The notes under the pieces: generated by a model | Told to the model about the DNA's origin: nothing | What the model saw: the letters and a program-made list of their open reading frames with translations, nothing else | Databases searched by the model: none | Position numbers and translations under genes: made by a program | Shown here: positions 40,860-44,725 of the stretch, piece after piece | How positions within the stretch are numbered: the first letter of the stretch is position 1 | How the letters are laid out: each line of letters opens with the position of its first letter | Assembly: GCA_002432425.1 (NCBI GenBank) | Contig: DJEL01000059.1 | Location: 1-44,725 of the forward strand | DNA from: Lachnospiraceae bacterium UBA5899 | GTDB lineage: Bacteria > Bacillota > Clostridia > Lachnospirales > Lachnospiraceae | DNA length: 44,725 nucleotides | Direction of reading: 5' to 3'

Positions 40860-40882
40860 GGGCACCCCCTGTGGAAATGCCC
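40860..40882 (-). terminator. Hairpin with T-tract between two small membrane genes
   Basis: GGGCA (40860-40864) pairs with TGCCC (40878-40882); on the minus strand it is followed by TTTTCCTTTT. It could partly end the pyrE transcript before the aminopeptidase gene. Confidence 0.5.
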
Positions 40883-40891
40883 GTTTCATCT

Positions 40892-41044
40892 CTAAAATAA
40901 AATATCAGACTTTCTGGAAAGAAGCTTCGCTCCCCCGATAATCAAAAGAACGCCGCTGGCAACTCCTACAATCATGGTCAGAATGCCAATCGCAATATTC
41001 GCAGCACCCGTTCCCCGCATGGTCTTATACACTTTTTCTTCCAT
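40892..41044 (-). CDS. 50-aa single-span membrane protein
   Basis: ATG at 41044 lies 6 nt after AAGGAGG, an excellent ribosome site, and the frame runs 50 codons to TAG. The product has a charged start (MEEKVYKTMRG), two short hydrophobic stretches that may form one hairpin or span (ANIAIGILTMIVGVASGVLL) and a basic end (KLLSRKSDILF). It lies 22 nt after pyrE. The high glycine content and KLL-R tail resemble small membrane proteins of unknown function in Clostridia. Too short for routine gene finding. Confidence 0.75.
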   Translation of the reverse strand: MEEKVYKTMRGTGAANIAIGILTMIVGVASGVLLIIGGAKLLSRKSDILF

Positions 41045-41066
41045 AGTCATCCTCCTTCTTACATCC

Positions 41067-41753
41067 TTATGCTTCTTTTTTTACGCCGTACTGTGCATAG
41101 TAAGCATCAATCGCCTGTTTTAAGGTATCATCAATGTAAACCGTTCCCCTGTAGGGCTTATTGTAAAGGTACTCTGTCACTTCGGACATGCTGACAATGG
41201 CACGGGTCGGGAAACCGTATGTTTCGCTGACTTCCTGCAGTGCGCCCATTTTGCCGCCCAGTCCTACTTCTTCTCTGTTTAGGGAAACCATAAGTCCTTT
41301 GATTTCCACATTTGCCTGTGCTCTGACGATAGGCACCGTTTCTTCCATGGATTTGCCGGAAGTGGTAACGTCTTCAATCATTACCACGCGGTCGCCGTCT
41401 TTTAAATTGCTTCCTAAAAGAATGCCCACATCTCCGTGGTCCTTTACTTCTTTACGGTTGGAGCAGTAACGGATTTCTTTTCCGTAAAGCTCGCTGTAGG
41501 CGATGGTGGTTGCCACACTTAAGGGAATCCCCTTGTATGCCGGTCCGAACAGTACATCAAAATCGTCCCCAAAATTGTCATGAATTGCCTTTGCGTAATA
41601 CTGTCCCAGCTTACGAAGCTGTTCGCCTGTCACATAAGCTCCGGCGTTCATGAAAAAGGGGCTTTTTCTGCCGCTCTTTAAGGTGAATTCACCGAATTTC
41701 AGCACCTTGCTGTCTATCATAAAGCCAATAAATTCCTGCTTGTACTGTTCCAT
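41067..41753 (-). CDS. pyrE: Orotate phosphoribosyltransferase PyrE, 228 aa
   Basis: Type I phosphoribosyltransferase: LKSGRKSPFFMNAG, FGPAYKGIPLS, and the PRPP-binding block VVMIEDVTTSGKSMEE. It converts orotate to OMP in pyrimidine synthesis. GGAGG lies 8 nt upstream of its ATG. No other pyrimidine gene is near and no PyrR-type attenuator is visible, so its control is not coupled to a pyr operon here. Confidence 0.95.
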   Translation of the reverse strand: MEQYKQEFIGFMIDSKVLKFGEFTLKSGRKSPFFMNAGAYVTGEQLRKLGQYYAKAIHDNFGDDFDVLFGPAYKGIPLSVATTIAYSELYGKEIRYCSNRKEVKDHGDVGILLGSNLKDGDRVVMIEDVTTSGKSMEETVPIVRAQANVEIKGLMVSLNREEVGLGGKMGALQEVSETYGFPTRAIVSMSEVTEYLYNKPYRGTVYIDDTLKQAIDAYYAQYGVKKEA

Positions 41754-41791
41754 CTTTTCTTCCTCCGTATCAATGCCTTAAGTCTTTTCCT

Positions 41792-41820
41792 ATGCTAACA
41801 TAAATCCGGAAAATATTCAA
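41792..41820 (-). promoter_or_regulatory. Promoter of the pyrE operon
   Basis: Minus strand TTGAAT (41815-41820), 17-nt spacer, TAGCAT (41792-41797), about 38 nt before the ATG. Confidence 0.6.
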
Positions 41821-41894
41821 TAGTCGTAAGTTTCATTTCCTCTTATTCATTCCCGTCGATGTCCAGTATTGCATTTTTGCCCATCTTTTTCCCC

Positions 41895-43178
41895 TTACTG
41901 TAATTCATTTAAATACGGTACAAATTCCACGCAGGAATAATCCTTTGCTGGATTGTTTCTCACCTCCAGTTCCTCTAAATTGGTTAAATTCTGCAAGGGT
42001 GTAATATCCGATATTTCATTTTGGAACAGATACAGTATGTTTAGCTTTGTAAGGTTTTCCAGCACCGATATATCACGGATGTGATTATGGCATAGATCCA
42101 ATTTTCTCAGCTCGGTAAGGTTTATTAGTATATCGATATCCCTTATATTGTTTTTGTATAAATGTAAAACCTGTATCTGCGTCAATCTTTCCAGTGCAGA
42201 AATATCCTGAATTTTATTTTCATGCGCATACAATTCCTGTAAGTTAATCAAATCTGCAAGTGCATCGATATTTGAAATTTGGTTTTCTGCCACCCACAGC
42301 TCGGTTAAATTCGTCAAATCTTCCAAGGCACTGATATCCTCCACCCGATTCATTCCGATTGACAGGTACTCCAGCCTCGTTAATCCTCTTAAAGGGGTGA
42401 TATCCTTAATCCGGTTATTCCATAAATTAAGTTCTCTCAGCTTTGTCAGTTCACTCAGTGGTGAAATGTCCGATATCCTGCATAACGACAAATCTAATTT
42501 TTCCAGATTCCTCAGATTTTCTATCCACGATATATCCTGCAGCTGTTCTGACTCTAAGTCAAGTTCTTCCAAATTTATCAAGTTGTCCAAAAAAGAGAAA
42601 TCACTGATACTTCTGTTATATATTTTCAAGCTCTTCAGTGCTGTCATTTTTCCTATGAATTCCAAATCATCATTGTATTTTACTCTAAAAGTTAATTGGT
42701 TAAGCTTTGTTAGGTTTTCGATACTTTCCACGTTTTTTATCTGATTGCCCCAGACAATCAGTTTTTCCAGATTCGGCAATTCCGTAATAGCTTTCAAGTT
42801 TTCTGCATCATCCACTTCCAGTTCCGTTATATCCCATGTGTCACTCAACCGGATGGGACGGTCACTGATTCCAGTTGCTTTCTTAACTGCATACTCCAGT
42901 GATTCATCATTCCATTTTATTTCATGGTCCTTCACTCCCGGTATTACCCAGCCGTTCACATTTTTTATGACCGTCATCTGCCGGATTGTTTCCAGTTCCT
43001 CTGCTATGTAAAATCTGTCACACAGTTGCTTTTCACAGTTCCTTACTTTGATATAAAAGCGGTATGTCCGGATGCCCTCTTCCTGCTTCTGCAAGCCGCA
43101 GCCCCACAGACACAGGGCTGTTGCAAATATTACTAAAAAGAACAGGCTTCCTTTTTTTAATTTTCCTTTATGATTCAT
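41895..43178 (-). CDS. Leucine-rich-repeat lipoprotein, internalin-like, 427 aa
   Basis: Lipoprotein signal with lipobox LWGC at Cys27. Residues ~30-110 form a non-repeat N-terminal part. From about 115 to 415 there are about 13 repeats of ~22 residues with the pattern LxxLxLxxNxIxDIxxLxxLTx, as in internalin/SDS22-type repeats. The protein should sit on the outer face of the membrane and bind a protein or glycan. Neither a sortase motif nor SH3 domain is present. It is the last of three LRR genes in a row, 75 nt after the previous one, in an AT-richer stretch. Confidence 0.88.
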   Translation of the reverse strand: MNHKGKLKKGSLFFLVIFATALCLWGCGLQKQEEGIRTYRFYIKVRNCEKQLCDRFYIAEELETIRQMTVIKNVNGWVIPGVKDHEIKWNDESLEYAVKKATGISDRPIRLSDTWDITELEVDDAENLKAITELPNLEKLIVWGNQIKNVESIENLTKLNQLTFRVKYNDDLEFIGKMTALKSLKIYNRSISDFSFLDNLINLEELDLESEQLQDISWIENLRNLEKLDLSLCRISDISPLSELTKLRELNLWNNRIKDITPLRGLTRLEYLSIGMNRVEDISALEDLTNLTELWVAENQISNIDALADLINLQELYAHENKIQDISALERLTQIQVLHLYKNNIRDIDILINLTELRKLDLCHNHIRDISVLENLTKLNILYLFQNEISDITPLQNLTNLEELEVRNNPAKDYSCVEFVPYLNELQ

Positions 43179-43253
43179 TATCCTTTTCCCCCATCATTGC
43201 ACGGTATTGTCCGTGGAATGCTCCCAATAATATGCAGCTTCTTTTCTCTGTCA

Positions 43254-44027
43254 TCAGTACAAAATACTTGCCTTAGGAAAGGACTCCTGTATTTTGTTCA
43301 TTTCCTCTTCCTTCTCCGCAAGAGGCGTATTATCCAATGTAATATTTTGTAAATAATCCAATTGCAGTATCGGTTCGGCTTCTTCTATATTGCTGTTCAC
43401 TATTCGCAGATATTCCAGCTTTTTTAGTTCTGCAATGACTTCATAATGGCTGCAGTTGCAGTCCGATATCACCAGCGTTTTCAGATTTTTACAGTTTTTC
43501 AAAGCCGATAAATCTAAATTTGTCATATTTTCAACTTCCAAATATTCTATGCGGTTTCCGTCATATAAAAAATTAAGGTCCTGTAAATCCAGGCTTTCCT
43601 CTGCATTACCTATTTTCAGATTTTTCAGTTTCCTACAGTTTTGGAGTATTTCTGTTAATTCTCTTTCCAGTCTGGCAATGCTTACTTCATCTTCCTTTTC
43701 TCGTAATATATAGATATGACTATAGAAAGCGTTATAAATTTTTTGCATGTTATAAGGTGTTCCTACTGCCAATGTCTCCAAATTTTTACACTTCTGAATA
43801 TCTTTTAAGGTAGTAAAAGTTGTCGTATATCCAATATTTAAATGTTCTATTTTCTCTATGTCTTTTGGGGTTACTTCTCCGTAATTATGTTTTTCACAAT
43901 TCAAAGCAATTATTTTCGCCATATTGGTATCTTCAAAAAAGACTTTTTGTGTAAAGCAGACAGCAATTCCCAATACAATCAGGCATACGCATCCCACTAT
44001 ACCCCCTATTATTTTCTTCTTAGTCAT
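43254..44027 (-). CDS. Membrane-anchored LRR-like protein, 257 aa
   Basis: AGGAGG lies 5 nt before the ATG. An N-terminal anchor (IIGGIVGCVCLIVLGIAVCF, ~6-25) has no lipobox cleavage pattern, so the protein likely stays tethered. Irregular leucine-rich repeats follow (IEHLNIGYTTTFTTLKDI, LKNLKIGNAEESLDLQDL, IEYLEVENMTNLDLSALK). It is clearly paralogous to the next gene: both share LNIGYT, TLKDI-KC-NL, DLQDL-FLY-GNR and a C-terminal NTPLA-E motif. Ligand unknown. Confidence 0.75.
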   Translation of the reverse strand: MTKKKIIGGIVGCVCLIVLGIAVCFTQKVFFEDTNMAKIIALNCEKHNYGEVTPKDIEKIEHLNIGYTTTFTTLKDIQKCKNLETLAVGTPYNMQKIYNAFYSHIYILREKEDEVSIARLERELTEILQNCRKLKNLKIGNAEESLDLQDLNFLYDGNRIEYLEVENMTNLDLSALKNCKNLKTLVISDCNCSHYEVIAELKKLEYLRIVNSNIEEAEPILQLDYLQNITLDNTPLAEKEEEMNKIQESFPKASILY

Positions 44028-44035
44028 TTTTCCTC

Positions 44036-44725
44036 CTAATACTCTATTTCTGTGTCTGTAAGACTTTCTTTCAGTCTTTTCAATTCTTTACTGTTCTTAG
44101 CCAACGGCGTATTTTTTATAGACAGTTTTTTTATTGTTTTTAACGAGAGCAGATAATCCGCAGAGGCAATATTTGTGTCCGAGAGCTCTAATATTTCTAA
44201 CTGTTGCAGGTTTTCCATCGCCTGATAATCCATAACTTCACAATCGTTAAGATTAAGTTTTTTTATATTTTCACAATATTGCAAAGCAGATATATCCAGA
44301 TTCCTCATCCCCTGAATTTCCAATTCCGTCAGTCTGTTTCCTTCGTATAAAAAGCATAAATCCTGCAAATTAAAATAATCCCGGGCATCCCCGTATTCCG
44401 GGTTAAAATCGTTCCTGATTTCACCATTGTTTATAGAAAGAACCGATAAATCATCGCATGCCATTAAAATTTTCTGCAATTCCTCTTCTATTTCCCGTAC
44501 CCGTTCTTTGCTTTCAAATCTGGGCATTTCCTTTCCATAGCAATAATAAAGATATTCCCTGGTATCCGGGTCACCTTCAAATCTGGGATAATTGATATAA
44601 AGCTCCTGCAGATTTTCACATTTCTTAATATCCTTCAGCGTTCCATACCAGCTTGTATATCCTATGTTTAATTGTTTTACCCTTCTCAGCTTTCTGACTG
44701 TTACCTTGAATGAAAAACTAAAACT
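44036..44725 (-). CDS. LRR-like protein, 5' end beyond the right edge
   Basis: The frame stays open from the right edge (SFSFSFKVTVRKL…) through an internal Met at 44527, so the gene starts outside the window. It shares with its neighbour VT-KKLNIGYT-type start, GTLKDIKKCENLQEL, FNLQDLCFLYEGNRLTELE, LDISALQYCENIKKL and IKNTPLAKNSKEL. The N-terminal anchor is not visible. It stops 8 nt before the next gene, which implies one operon. Confidence 0.75.
   Translation of the reverse strand, partial: SFSFSFKVTVRKLRRVKQLNIGYTSWYGTLKDIKKCENLQELYINYPRFEGDPDTREYLYYCYGKEMPRFESKERVREIEEELQKILMACDDLSVLSINNGEIRNDFNPEYGDARDYFNLQDLCFLYEGNRLTELEIQGMRNLDISALQYCENIKKLNLNDCEVMDYQAMENLQQLEILELSDTNIASADYLLSLKTIKKLSIKNTPLAKNSKELKRLKESLTDTEIEY

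Noticed and set aside
41840..41890. Tiny frame MGKNAILDIDGNE after the LRR lipoprotein
   Set aside because: Thirteen codons, only weak G-rich site upstream, no context; noted but not callable.
43168..43254. 28-codon frame between two LRR genes, its ATG overlapping the upstream stop
   Set aside because: No own ribosome site, no recognisable features, and it overlaps the start of the LRR lipoprotein; possible by chance in an operon junction.
1..44725. CRISPR array, insertion sequence, prophage or integrase
   Set aside because: No regularly spaced repeats, transposase, integrase or phage structural motifs were seen on either strand.

Overview
The window is a typical Clostridia chromosome segment, most likely Lachnospiraceae. 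Supporting signs are the strong AGGAGG-type ribosome sites, the rrf2-sufC-sufB-sufD-sufS-sufU order, the GntR-clpC pair, the Csp-like S8 protease and the gut-type sugar genes. Assignment below family level is not attempted. Almost all core genes lie on the minus strand in tightly packed operons. Three AT-richer or plus-strand stretches (1-2.6 kb, 20.1-22.2 kb and 41.9-44.7 kb) look accessory.

Layout. 1-2.6 kb: a plus-strand module with the end of a sigma factor, an overlapping membrane-anchored anti-sigma-like protein, a possible 18-codon peptide and a secreted papain-fold peptidase with a strong terminator. A structured 310-nt gap follows. 2.7-7.5 kb: a GH95 fucosidase and SGNH esterase pair, a glutamine-amidotransferase-fold hydrolase, and a Mbeg1-like alpha/beta hydrolase whose 3' end overlaps it convergently. 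7.5-17.9 kb: a long minus-strand run starting from a consensus promoter with an 11-bp-arm palindrome: Rrf2 regulator, sufCBDSU, an FGGY sugar kinase, AraD-type epimerase, and a Tet(M)-like GTPase fused to a YacP-like NYN nuclease domain. 18.1-20.1 kb: a zinc-ribbon protein and a divergent MerR/GyrI-like regulator.

20.1-22.3 kb is a decaying accessory patch. It has an AAA ATPase split by an apparent 1-nt deletion and a DUF3791-DUF3990-DUF3791 cassette whose middle gene has lost internal segments; both units still have clear promoters, and the cassette has a clear terminator. 22.4-26.3 kb: S8 protease, M18 aminopeptidase, PaaI thioesterase and a small helical protein. A self-contained tRNA-Trp unit follows, then radA with a partner gene, and a GntR-clpC operon carrying a palindromic operator.

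31.5-38.4 kb: purE-purM-purN-purD followed closely by an SH3/transmembrane/RPAG-repeat protein and a GGDEF-EAL protein with a degenerate GGDEF motif, ending at a strong terminator. 38.4-41.8 kb: pyrE, a 50-residue membrane protein, a second small membrane protein and an M29-type aminopeptidase with a long N-terminal extension. 41.9-44.7 kb: three leucine-rich-repeat proteins in tandem, one a lipoprotein, two of them clear paralogues; the last runs off the right edge.
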